Positions 44,866 to 52,944 of a stretch of 64,000 nt of DNA are shown here, one piece after another (positions within the stretch are counted from its first letter, which is position 1; every line of letters begins with the position of its first letter). A program made the translations under genes and the position numbers. Source of the DNA: Paraflavitalea sp. CAU 1676 (GTDB lineage Bacteria > Bacteroidota > Bacteroidia > Chitinophagales > Chitinophagaceae); NCBI RefSeq assembly GCF_029223285.1, contig NZ_JARHUJ010000001.1, positions 1-64,000 on the forward strand, written 5' to 3'. The notes beneath the pieces are model-generated. The model made no database searches and had not been told where the DNA came from. It was given only the letters and a program-made list of their open reading frames with translations.

Positions 44866-45205
44866 TTTCCAATAGTGCCCGTGCCTTTAGAGGAGGGACA
44901 ATATTTGTATAGACTATTGTTTTGCCTTTCCGAAAGACTACTTTCAGCTATTTCTGCTACAAGTTTGGTTTACTGTGATCTACTTACTTCATTATTAGCA
45001 ACACCGTTTTGTTTCTCCATGACTGATTTAAGATTTTCCCAATATTAAAGTTATAAGAGCTAAATTATAGTAATCTAGCTAGATAACCACTCACGGCCGC
45101 TGAGTGTGTACGATATAAAGCTTACTACACGAATTGGATTCTGAATTGGAAAAAGATATAAATATTCAAGCTCTTTCCACTCCCCTTGGCAAATTGCTGG
45201 CAAAA
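44866..45205. other. AT-rich gap between the island and tRNA-Asn
   Basis: 340 bases with no credible frame over 40 codons and no obvious copy of the tRNA 3' end. This is where an attachment site would be expected if the island integrated at the tRNA. Confidence 0.5.
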
Positions 45206-45233
45206 AACAAAAAAGGTCACCGAAGTGACCTTT
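45206..45233 (-). terminator. Intrinsic terminator of tRNA-Asn
   Basis: On the minus strand AAAGGTCAC-TTCG-GTGACCTTT is a perfect 9-base stem with a UUCG tetraloop, followed by T-rich sequence. It lies 19 bases after the tRNA 3' end. Confidence 0.85.
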
Positions 45234-45251
45234 AAGTTGTTAATTCTTAAG

Positions 45252-45325
45252 CTCCCCCTGCTGGACTTGAACCAGCGACCCTCTGATTAACAGTCAGATG
45301 CTCTAACCAACTGAGCTAAGGAGGA
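45252..45325 (-). tRNA. tRNA-Asn (anticodon GUU)
   Basis: 74 bases. Acceptor TCCTCCT / AGGGGGA with one G-U pair, discriminator G, anticodon stem TCTGA / TCAGA with loop CTGTTAA (anticodon GTT), and T arm GCTGG-TTCAAGT-CCAGC. No CCA is encoded. The 3' end faces the AT-rich island. Confidence 0.95.
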
Positions 45326-45563
45326 ATATTGCTTGCCAATTTGGCCTTTTCGGGCTATCGGCGAGCCCCTTTTCGGAATGAATGTCAGGACTTTAGTTGT
45401 CTTTTCACCGCTTGTTCTGAAAGGGGTTGCAAAAATAGGGATTTTTATATTTCTGCCATGCCTTTGGGCAAATTTTTCTAGGAAATTATTTTCAACTTAT
45501 CACATCTCACATTCCCGCCTTTTCGTAGCTGATCAACAACAAATTATAGTAACTTACTATTCG

Positions 45564-48500
45564 ATGACTTCATCCAATGTGCTTACCAAGCCTGCGATAT
45601 CCATGAAGACATACAGGCCTATATTATTCGTCAGCGCCATCGTACTCGCAGGTGTTACCTTCTTCTTATGGTCTGCCTGGAAAGACCGGCGCCGTGCCGA
45701 AATTTCCCAGCAACTCCTCTTCCACAATAACCGGATCATTAACGCCCTCGATACCGTACAGATCCTTCTCACTTCCAAAGAGTCCGCCGTTCGCGGCTAC
45801 ACCATCTCCGGCGACTACGTTTTTATCGCCCACCTGCCCCACTATAATAAGATCATTAAATCGAGCCTGGCCACCGCCGGTCAGCTCCTGTCCAATAATC
45901 CCGAACAGATCGGCCACCTTGAGGAAGTAACAAAGCTCGTCAACGAAAAAGACAGCTTTCAACAGCTCATCATTCAGGCACGCAAATCATCCATCGATAG
46001 CGCCATCAAACTCTCCGCCGGCCTTAAAGGCAAGAACTTCATGGACCAGATCTCGGCCCACTTCGCCGAAATGAAGACTGCGCAAAACGTATTGCTCCAG
46101 CAAACCATCGCACTCAATAAAGAATCTAGCCGCAAATCACTTCAAACCTCCATCATTGGAGCATTGGCCGTACTGGCCTTCATCGGCATCTTGCTATCGC
46201 GCCTCAATCGCGACTTCCTGCTGCGCCGCAGAGCAGAAGACGAGGTCGCCAAAAGTGAATCCAAATACCGCGAGTTTGTCGAAAACGCCGGCGTGATCAC
46301 CTATACCGCCGATATCGACGGCTACTTCACCTTCATCAGCAAACAGGTGGAAACCCTCACCGGATACACGCCCGATGAAATGATCGGCAAGCATTTCTCA
46401 GTACTCATTCCGCCCGAACATATTCCCGACGTTGCCGAGAAATACTACAACCAATTCAGGAACCGGATCCGCGAAACCACCCTCACCTTTCCCATCCAGT
46501 TCAAGGGAAATGGTATCCGATGGGTAGAGCAAGACGCCATCCTGCTCGAAAAAGATGGCCGGGTACAAGGCTTTCAATGCGTGGTGAAAGACGTTACAGA
46601 ACAGGAGCTCGTTCGCCAAAAGCTCGAGAAAATAGAGGCCGAGCAGAAAGAATATCAATACCGAATTCAGGCCATCCTCGACAACGCCCCCCTCATGATC
46701 TATGTAAAAGATCTCGAAGGGCGCTACCTGCTGGCCAATCGCCAATGCCGCGAAGTGTTTGGATTAAGCGACGACGACATCCTCGGGAAAACAGTTTTTG
46801 AAGTACAGGGCAACAAGCAGTCGGCCGATCGCTACAACATTGCCGACCAGGAAGTCATCAAAACCCGCAAGCCGGTCGAGCTGGAAGATGTGCTGCGGCT
46901 GGCCGATGGCGACCACCACCTGTTGACCATTAAGTTTCCGCTATACGATAAAGACAATAACCTGCTCGGCGTGAGCGGCTTCATGAAAGACATTACCGAA
47001 ATGGTGAAGTCACGCCAGGAGATGATCCTGGCCAGGCAAAAAGCAGAATCAGCAGAAACCCTGCAGGAACAGTTTCTTGCCAATATGAGCCATGAGATAC
47101 GTACCCCGATGAACGGCATTCTCGGTATGACCAACCTCCTCATGCAAACCCAGCTCGAAAAGCAACAGCGTGAATATGTGCAGATGATCAAACAGTCGAG
47201 CGACAACCTGCTCGTATTGATCAACGATATTCTCGACCTGTCGAAGATCAAAGCCGGTAAGATCAGCATTGAAAAAATACCCTTCGACCTCAGTGAACTG
47301 CTCAAAACCGTCAACGCTACCTTCCGCATGAAGGCTGCCGAAAAGCAACTCAGTTTCTCTACCCTGCTCCACCCTTCGGTGCCTACCTATATTGTCGGTG
47401 ATCCGCATCGGCTCAGCCAAATTTTAAACAACCTGCTTAGCAACGCCATCAAGTTTACGGAGAAAGGTTTTGTGACGCTAGAGATCAACCTGCAAGAGAT
47501 CAAGGACCAACAAGCCACGCTCTGCATCCAGGTGAGCGACTCCGGCATCGGTATCGATACCAAACAGCTCGGTCTGATCTTCGAAAGTTTCTCACAAGCT
47601 TCTTCCGATACTACCCGTCGCTTTGGCGGTACGGGTCTAGGCCTGGCCATCACCAAGCGGCTGGCCGAAATGCAGAAAGGCAGTATACAGGTGAGCAGCA
47701 AGGCCGGCGCCGGAACTACCTTCACCGTAGTGCTTCCCTTCGGCATTTCCAGTGCGCAGGAAGTGGCACGTACCAGCGTTCAGATCGCACCTCCGGTGAA
47801 CGAGCTCGACGGATACGCCGGACACCATGTATTGATCGTCGAAGACAACGACGTAAACCAGCGCGTGCTCAAGTATAACCTGGAGCAGTACCAAATAGAA
47901 GTATCGGTAGTGGAAAATGGTAAAGATGCTGTGCGCTGGCTCGAGAAGAATAAGACCGACCTGGTGCTGATGGACCTGCACATGCCGTTGATGGATGGCT
48001 TCCAGGCCACCGATTATATACGTCGCCAGCTGAAGCTGGATGTTCCAATCGTGGTGCTAACCGCCAGTGTGTTGCGCAATGAAAAGTCGCGCTGCCTGCA
48101 AATAGGCGCTAATGACTATGTGGCCAAGCCTTTTGCTCCGGAAGAATTACGCCGTTGCCTGGATCGGTACCTGCTGCAACGTGGTCATGAGAATGGCGAC
48201 GGCCGGACTGAAGGAAGTTCCGATAATATTACGCCTGTATTTGACATATCACTGCTGATGCAATTGAACAACGACAAAGCCATCCGGGAGATATACACAG
48301 TATTTGAAAGCATGGTACCGGCGGGGCTTGAAGAAATGAAAGAGCTAGCCATTCAGGAAAACTGGAAAGCGGTATACGATCTCGCCCATAAACTAAAAAG
48401 CAGCCTCGGCATCATCCAGGTAAAAGACCTGTTGGGAAAAATGGCCACCATCGAGACCAACGCACGCAGTCAGCAACACCTCAAGGAAATACTCCCCATG

Positions 48501-48575
48501 ATCAACGAATCGATCGCAGCGTACTACCATGTAGCGCCGATGATAAAAATGGAGATCGAGAAAACCCTTGCTTAG
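45564..48575 (+). CDS. Hybrid sensor histidine kinase with CHASE3, PAS, receiver and Hpt domains
   Basis: 1003 residues from the ATG at 45564. Order: TM helix (about 19-36), CHASE3-like periplasmic domain (about 45-190), second TM (SIIGALAVLAFIGILLSRL), PAS 1 (about 225-340), PAS 2 (about 370-480), HisKA with H510 in NMSHEIRTPMNG, HATPase (GTGLGLAITKRL), receiver with D804 in VLMDLHMPLMDG, and a C-terminal Hpt with H942 in LAHKLKSSLG. This is a complete intramolecular His-Asp-His relay that needs an outside final receiver. No response regulator gene is adjacent, so the output is not known. The start choice fits the TM position; 45603 is an alternative. Confidence 0.92.
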   Translation: MTSSNVLTKPAISMKTYRPILFVSAIVLAGVTFFLWSAWKDRRRAEISQQLLFHNNRIINALDTVQILLTSKESAVRGYTISGDYVFIAHLPHYNKIIKSSLATAGQLLSNNPEQIGHLEEVTKLVNEKDSFQQLIIQARKSSIDSAIKLSAGLKGKNFMDQISAHFAEMKTAQNVLLQQTIALNKESSRKSLQTSIIGALAVLAFIGILLSRLNRDFLLRRRAEDEVAKSESKYREFVENAGVITYTADIDGYFTFISKQVETLTGYTPDEMIGKHFSVLIPPEHIPDVAEKYYNQFRNRIRETTLTFPIQFKGNGIRWVEQDAILLEKDGRVQGFQCVVKDVTEQELVRQKLEKIEAEQKEYQYRIQAILDNAPLMIYVKDLEGRYLLANRQCREVFGLSDDDILGKTVFEVQGNKQSADRYNIADQEVIKTRKPVELEDVLRLADGDHHLLTIKFPLYDKDNNLLGVSGFMKDITEMVKSRQEMILARQKAESAETLQEQFLANMSHEIRTPMNGILGMTNLLMQTQLEKQQREYVQMIKQSSDNLLVLINDILDLSKIKAGKISIEKIPFDLSELLKTVNATFRMKAAEKQLSFSTLLHPSVPTYIVGDPHRLSQILNNLLSNAIKFTEKGFVTLEINLQEIKDQQATLCIQVSDSGIGIDTKQLGLIFESFSQASSDTTRRFGGTGLGLAITKRLAEMQKGSIQVSSKAGAGTTFTVVLPFGISSAQEVARTSVQIAPPVNELDGYAGHHVLIVEDNDVNQRVLKYNLEQYQIEVSVVENGKDAVRWLEKNKTDLVLMDLHMPLMDGFQATDYIRRQLKLDVPIVVLTASVLRNEKSRCLQIGANDYVAKPFAPEELRRCLDRYLLQRGHENGDGRTEGSSDNITPVFDISLLMQLNNDKAIREIYTVFESMVPAGLEEMKELAIQENWKAVYDLAHKLKSSLGIIQVKDLLGKMATIETNARSQQHLKEILPMINESIAAYYHVAPMIKMEIEKTLA

Positions 48576-48666
48576 GAGACCGCAGCCTCGGAAAACTTTT
48601 GTTTGAAGACGGGCGGGTTGTAATGCGAGTCTGATTTAATTCCGCTAATAAACGCCGAAGCTGTTA

Positions 48667-48684
48667 ACTAGACCCCGGTCTAGT
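48667..48684. repeat. Palindrome after the Rieske gene
   Basis: ACTAGACC-CC-GGTCTAGT, eight-base perfect arms with a two-base centre, directly after the stop of the Rieske gene. No T-run follows, so it is not a typical terminator. Confidence 0.5.
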
Positions 48685-49041
48685 CTACCAGCTCCCAAAC
48701 AATCCCGCATCAGGCAACCCCACAAACATTCCGTCTTCGCGAAGCTGTACGGGGTACGTTTTGAGGAAATATCCTTCGCCGCTGGTATTGCGTCCGTTCT
48801 TGACGCTGAATTTATAGCGATGCAGGGGGCACACGATATTGCCCAGCGCATCGATATAGCCGTCTTGCATGATGCCACTGGCATGCGGGCATTTATAGGC
48901 AAACCCAAACCACTCTTCCTGGTACTTACCCAGACAGATCTTTTTGCCTTTCACTTCCACCACGGCGATCTTGGTTTCGCTCAGTATGAGCTCTGCCTCG
49001 CCTTCTGCTACCTTATGCCAGTTGAGTTGTTGTGCAGCCAT
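48685..49041 (-). CDS. Rieske [2Fe-2S] ferredoxin-like protein
   Basis: 118 residues forming one Rieske fold. The cluster ligands are C51-x-H53 (YKCPHASG) and C71-x2-H74 (NIVCPLHRY), the usual C-x-H...C-x2-H pattern. No TM helix or signal peptide is present, so it is a soluble electron carrier or a dioxygenase/nitrite-reductase-type ferredoxin subunit. No oxygenase gene is nearby. It follows hflX in the same direction, but hflX's terminator hairpin ends four bases before this start codon, so expression needs readthrough or an internal promoter. Confidence 0.9.
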   Translation of the reverse strand: MAAQQLNWHKVAEGEAELILSETKIAVVEVKGKKICLGKYQEEWFGFAYKCPHASGIMQDGYIDALGNIVCPLHRYKFSVKNGRNTSGEGYFLKTYPVQLREDGMFVGLPDAGLFGSW

Positions 49042-49045
49042 AATG

Positions 49046-49071
49046 AAAAAGCCGGCGACGAAGTCGCCGGC
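49046..49071 (-). terminator. Intrinsic terminator between hflX and the Rieske gene
   Basis: On the minus strand GCCGGCGAC-TTC-GTCGCCGGC is followed by five T, the run ending four bases before the Rieske start codon. A 9-base perfect GC-rich stem. Confidence 0.85.
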
Positions 49072-49085
49072 CTCAAAACTATCTT

Positions 49086-50273
49086 TTAGAAATAAGTTGT
49101 CTTATAAGGATAACGTATCTGGTAAAGCTCCTTCACCTTGTTGAGGATGGTGTTACGCAGCTCTTCCATATTCCGTCGCTCGAGGGCAGATATGAATACA
49201 CAATTGCCCTGCAGGGTATTTTCCCAACGCTCCTTCAGCTCCTTTACAATCTCCGTCTTCACTTCTTCCTCGAGCCAGGGATCGAAGGTATTCTTTTCAT
49301 AAAGATCCATCTTATTGAAGATGGTGATCACCGGCTTGTCATAAGCGCCCAGCTCCTGCAGTGTACTATTCACCACATTGATCTGATCTTCGTATTGGGC
49401 ATGAGAAATGTCAACCACATGCAACAGGATATCGGCCTCGCGCACCTCATCGAGTGTACTCTTGAAGCTCTCTACCAGGTGGTGCGGCAATTTGCGGATA
49501 AATCCTACCGTATCGCTCAATAAGAATGGCGTCGTCTCAAAAACCACTTTCCGGGTGGTAGTCTCCAGCGTAGCGAAGAGCTTATTCTCGGCAAACACAT
49601 CACTTTTGCTCAGCAGGTTCATGATGGTCGACTTGCCCACGTTGGTATACCCAACCAGTGACACACGGATAAACTCTCCCCGGTCTTTTCGCTGGATAAA
49701 CGACTGCTTATCGATCTCGCCCAGACGCTTGCGCAACAAAGCGATCTTTTCCTTTACGATCCGACGGTCGGTTTCGATCTCCGTTTCACCGGGACCTCTC
49801 GTGCCGATACCACCACCCAAACGTTCAAGGTGCTTCCACATCCCTTTCAGGCGGGGCATCAGGTACTGGTATTGGGCCAGCTCTACCTGCGTTTTCGCCT
49901 GGGCCGTCTTGGCGCGGCGGGCGAATATGTCCAGAATAAGGTCACTGCGGTCGATCACCTTTATCTCTAATACCTTTTCAATATTGGAGATCTGTGAGCC
50001 CGTGAGCTCATCATCGAATATAATAAGGTTGATATCCCTTCCGGTAATAAAGGCCTTGATCTCTTCCAGCTTTCCCTTTCCGAGAAAGGTTTTGCTATCG
50101 GGGTGCGGGAGTTTCTGAATATAGCGCTTTACGGCGGTGGCTCCGGCAGTTTCGGCCAGGAATGCCAGCTCATCGAGGTACTCTTTAACCTGCGCTTCTG
50201 TTTGGGTCTTGTACACCAATCCGGCTAGTACGGCTTTCTCCTCTTTTTGAATAATGTTCTTGTTCTCTAACAA
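49086..50273 (-). CDS. hflX: GTPase HflX
   Basis: 395 residues of the HflX family, a ribosome-associated GTPase that splits or rescues stalled 70S ribosomes under stress. The N-terminal HflX domain has LPHPDSKTFLGKGKLEEI; a coiled stretch precedes GGGIGTRGPGETEIETDRR. The G domain has G1 GYTNVGKST at 208-216, G3 DTVGFI at 254-259 and G4 NKMD at 320-323, followed by a short C-terminal domain. Length and motif order match the family fully. It is the first gene of its minus-strand unit and ends at a strong terminator. Confidence 0.96.
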   Translation of the reverse strand: MLENKNIIQKEEKAVLAGLVYKTQTEAQVKEYLDELAFLAETAGATAVKRYIQKLPHPDSKTFLGKGKLEEIKAFITGRDINLIIFDDELTGSQISNIEKVLEIKVIDRSDLILDIFARRAKTAQAKTQVELAQYQYLMPRLKGMWKHLERLGGGIGTRGPGETEIETDRRIVKEKIALLRKRLGEIDKQSFIQRKDRGEFIRVSLVGYTNVGKSTIMNLLSKSDVFAENKLFATLETTTRKVVFETTPFLLSDTVGFIRKLPHHLVESFKSTLDEVREADILLHVVDISHAQYEDQINVVNSTLQELGAYDKPVITIFNKMDLYEKNTFDPWLEEEVKTEIVKELKERWENTLQGNCVFISALERRNMEELRNTILNKVKELYQIRYPYKTTYF

Positions 50274-50431
50274 CGACTAAATATTTTGGGTGCAAAAATA
50301 ACCATTCTATCGGCAATGCCTGTTTTTGTGTAAAGGCCATCGTTTCCAGAGCGTATTCCCGCCAAAACGGAACGCATAATTCTTAAACTATGCATAGTTG
50401 ATCAGCCCAGCGCGCCATACCAATTTTAAAG

Positions 50432-50464
50432 AAAAAAGGCGCCCCAAGTGGAGCGCCTTTTTAA
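50432..50464. terminator. Bidirectional intrinsic terminator
   Basis: AAAAAGGCGC / GCGCCTTTTT around a 10-base loop, with A- and T-runs on both sides. It lies 43 bases downstream of the barrel-protein stop codon. Confidence 0.8.
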
Positions 50465-50506
50465 GTTCTTATGTAAACCAGACCGTCTCAAACGGGCCGG
50501 AGTATT

Positions 50507-51253
50507 TTATAATCCACTCAGTACCAAGCCGATCTGGAAGGGACGAACATCTGGTCCAAAGCCTTCCTTGATGAAAGCATTTACCTGGTAGCTGGCGAAG
50601 ACGCCCAGCGCTCCGTAACCGGCACGGGCAGTAACCGCCAAACGGGTGCCGTTGAAATAACGCTTGGATTTCTCCTTCATCGTGTAGGCGTTGATGGTGG
50701 CGCCCGACTTGCTTTCAAGGGTTTTACCCTTTACTTGCGCGCTCAACAGGGTTCCTATCTTACCGCCAACCGCGATCTTCCAGCTTCTGTTGGTGTTTTC
50801 GGGATTGGTCACGAAGCGCAGTTCAATAGGAGCTTCGAGGTAAGTAGTATTCAGTTTGTACTTTTTGAAGTGGTTGGTGTCGGCCAGGTTGCGGAAACTG
50901 AGCGTATTGCCGCGGCGTCCGGTAATGTCGATGTCCATCTTATCGAAGTACATATTATCAGATCCTACACCTGCACCGATGCCTACGCTGAAGCGCGGAT
51001 CGCTTTTGAAGGGCAGGTCAAACATGAAGTAGGCGTTGAAAGTACGGGGAAGGCCCTTGGTGTTGATCGTATCTGGTATTTGAGACCAGCTATTGTATCC
51101 CAACTGCAGCATGAAGTGGTCGTTGGCACGGTTGGTGAGTTTAACCTTACTCCAATCTTTTTTCTTACTGGGCAGGGATGTTTTGGTAGAGTCCTGGGCC
51201 ACTACAGCAGTCATAGAAGCCAGGGCAAAGAAAAGCGTCAGGATTTGTTTCAT
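50507..51253 (-). CDS. Outer-membrane beta-barrel protein, PorT-like
   Basis: 248 residues from the ATG at 51253, signal peptide MKQILTLFFALASMTAVVAQ. The rest consists of alternating amphipathic strands with aromatic girdles (FMLQLGYNSWSQIPD, FNAYFMFDLPFKSDPRFSVG, TYLEAPIELRFVTNPEN, YGALGVFASYQVNAF) and a short charged N-terminal linker. This resembles the outer_membrane_beta_barrel_2/PorT-like families of Bacteroidota. Exact function is not assignable. Single gene with its own terminator. Confidence 0.78.
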   Translation of the reverse strand: MKQILTLFFALASMTAVVAQDSTKTSLPSKKKDWSKVKLTNRANDHFMLQLGYNSWSQIPDTINTKGLPRTFNAYFMFDLPFKSDPRFSVGIGAGVGSDNMYFDKMDIDITGRRGNTLSFRNLADTNHFKKYKLNTTYLEAPIELRFVTNPENTNRSWKIAVGGKIGTLLSAQVKGKTLESKSGATINAYTMKEKSKRYFNGTRLAVTARAGYGALGVFASYQVNAFIKEGFGPDVRPFQIGLVLSGL

Positions 51254-51310
51254 ACCAGATAAATAATTGATCAAATGTATCCTACGAAGGGTTAATGAAA
51301 GGTTAAGGTT

Positions 51311-51341
51311 AAAAAAATGCCCATAGCATAGGCCATGGGCA
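51311..51341 (-). terminator. Intrinsic terminator of the CAU tRNA
   Basis: On the minus strand TGCCCAT-10 bases-ATGGGCA is followed by TTTTTTT. It lies 10 bases after the tRNA. Confidence 0.75.
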
Positions 51342-51351
51342 AGTAAAAAAG

Positions 51352-51425
51352 TGGGCCCTGTTGGTATCGAACCAACGACCCCCTGATTATGAGTCAGGTG
51401 CTCTAACCGACTGAGCTAAGGGCCC
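51352..51425 (-). tRNA. tRNA with anticodon CAU (Ile2 or elongator Met)
   Basis: 74 bases. Acceptor GGGCCCT / AGGGCCC, discriminator A, anticodon stem CCTGA / TCAGG with loop CTCATAA (anticodon CAT), T arm GTTGG-TTCGATA-CCAAC. The D-arm region TTAGCTCAGTCGGTTAGAGC is elongator-type, so it is not initiator tRNA. The acceptor looks more like tRNA-Ile2 (lysidine-modified) than elongator Met, but this is not decisive. Confidence 0.9.
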
Positions 51426-51693
51426 TCTCCGTAAGGAGGAAATATGTAAATAAAAGAACTGATCAAACCATTCGCCTCTTAAAACTGTTGATCGATCCGA
51501 TCTACAGTCTGAGGCACTCTCTGCAACGTTTAACCGGTTCACGCCGGACTAAAAGAGCTATACCCGATTTTCGGGAGAGTGGCAAAATTAGAGAAATTCG
51601 ATTACTATGGGGAAGAAATCTGCTTTATTTTTTGATTTAACTTGTGCAGGCAGCTATGGTACTGGAATGATGGTCTTTATTTAGCCGGTTGCT

Positions 51694-52266
51694 ATGTCGA
51701 AGCTTGCTCACATCAAAGAAATACAACGTCGTATAGCTTTATATGACGATGAATCTGCTTATAAGGAGCTGTTCTGTGTATTTTATAAGCCCCTGATGCG
51801 GTTCGCTCACACTTTTTGCCACTCATATGAAATGTCGGAAGAGATCGTTTCGGATGTATTCATCAGCATCTGGCAACGCCGCACCACACTGGAAGAGATC
51901 CATAACCTCAAGGTCTATTTATACATCAGCACAAAAAATACCGCCCTTAAATACCTGCTGAAGCAGCAAAAACAGGTTTCCATCACCATCGATGATCTCC
52001 ACGTAGAGCTCGAAAGCCACTACAACAATCCCGAACAGTTGATGATGACGGCCGAAATGCTGGCCCGGGTAGAACAGGCCATTACGCACCTGCCACCCCG
52101 TTGCAAGCTGGTCTTCAAGTTGATCAAAGAAGATGGGTTGCGGTACAAAGAGGTGGCCGAAATTCTGGGCATTTCAGTAAAAACCATTGACAACCAACTC
52201 GCCATCGCCCTCGCCAAAATCGGCAAAGCCCTCAATGTGAACCTCAAGAAGATTGTGAAGTTTTAA
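51694..52266 (+). CDS. ECF-type RNA polymerase sigma factor (FecI-like)
   Basis: 190 residues with region 2 (FCVFYKPLMRFAHTFCHSYE, DVFISIWQRRTTLEEI, YLYISTKNTALKYLLKQ) and region 4 (LPPRCKLVFKLIKEDGLRYK, EVAEILGISVKTIDNQLAIA). It is the Bacteroidota SusC-associated type. It should be held by the FecR-like protein encoded 678 bases downstream and released when the STN domain of the following SusC senses substrate, switching on the PUL. The unusually long gap suggests that the anti-sigma gene has its own promoter. Confidence 0.93.
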   Translation: MSKLAHIKEIQRRIALYDDESAYKELFCVFYKPLMRFAHTFCHSYEMSEEIVSDVFISIWQRRTTLEEIHNLKVYLYISTKNTALKYLLKQQKQVSITIDDLHVELESHYNNPEQLMMTAEMLARVEQAITHLPPRCKLVFKLIKEDGLRYKEVAEILGISVKTIDNQLAIALAKIGKALNVNLKKIVKF

Positions 52267-52391
52267 GCCGGCTATTATTTTACCATCGTTGTAAGAAAAG
52301 CACACACAAAAAGCGCCCTGTAGACACCCCTAGATCACTCTCCGATCAGTCCCATAGTACACTTTGAGTAGGCCCCCATTAGGCCCAAAGG

Positions 52392-52427
52392 AAGTTCGGG
52401 GGAACTCCGAGGTAAGTCCGGGGGAAC
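52392..52427. repeat. 22-base tandem direct repeat
   Basis: AAGTTCGGGGGAAC at 52392 and AAGTCCGGGGGAAC at 52414, 22 bases apart, with partial similarity continuing after each. The core GTTC-GGGG-GAAC of the first copy is an inverted repeat. Confidence 0.6.
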
Positions 52428-52735
52428 GGCGAGCCAACAGGCCTCAAAGTCAGGCTGGACGCGGATTTTTGCCGAAGTAGATTGGCGGATGCAGTCCCAT
52501 GGCGGGTTTGCTCGAAATGGCAAATTTAAAATTACTGTACGCATAACCTGGGTAAACTCGTTACCTGTAATTTACAACAGCAACCGCCCCTTCTCCAAAT
52601 ATAATCTGAGCCCGCGCCAAAACAGCGCCGGGGTGCCGGGGAGTTCAACCTCCAGTGGCTTTCCCTGAACGTAAACGCTGCCACATTTCCTGCACTTCGG
52701 GGTCCGCTACAACCACTCCAGCCACTTTCTGGATA

Positions 52736-52823
52736 TTGCCTGCACATTGCCTGCACATTGCCTGAAACGCCACTGCTCCCATTGACAATACGTAGGCTCT
52801 ATGCAGGCCATGTGCAGGCCATG
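52736..52823. repeat. Opposed 11-base repeats
   Basis: TTGCCTGCACA occurs twice head to tail at 52736-52757, with a partial third copy to 52764. At 52801-52823 ATGCAGGCCATGTGCAGGCC carries two units of the same word in reverse orientation. The arms could pair into a long hairpin or act as clustered protein sites. Confidence 0.6.
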
Positions 52824-52944
52824 CGGCAACGAAGCACCCGCCATTTCCCTCGCCCTAAAAAATATATTTCAAAACCCTTTGGGGGATTTTGCTGCAAACA
52901 GGCTCCTTACATAATAGCAACCAACCAAACCGACCTACCACTCT

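Larger units (their letters stand above)
52267..52944. other. Long repeat-containing gap between sigma and anti-sigma genes
   Basis: 678 bases, GC-rich, no convincing gene in any frame. It holds a 22-base tandem duplication (52392-52435) and a set of 11-base TGCCTGCACAT-type units in opposed orientation (52736-52823). FecI/FecR pairs are usually adjacent, so this gap is unusual. Confidence 0.65.

Noticed and set aside
36948-45251. A complete integrative element with integrase and att repeats
   Set aside because: No recombinase gene is present and no copy of the tRNA-Asn 3' end was found at the left side, so only an island-like character is claimed.
45333-45563. Upstream extension of the hybrid kinase start
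   Set aside because: The extra 77 residues precede the first TM helix and overlap the region just upstream of tRNA-Asn; the ATG at 45564 gives a normal N-terminus.
48667-48684. Intrinsic terminator of the Rieske gene
   Set aside because: The two-base centre and lack of a T-run on the minus strand do not fit.
52736-52823. Replication origin iterons
   Set aside because: No replication gene is nearby and the setting is a chromosomal PUL.
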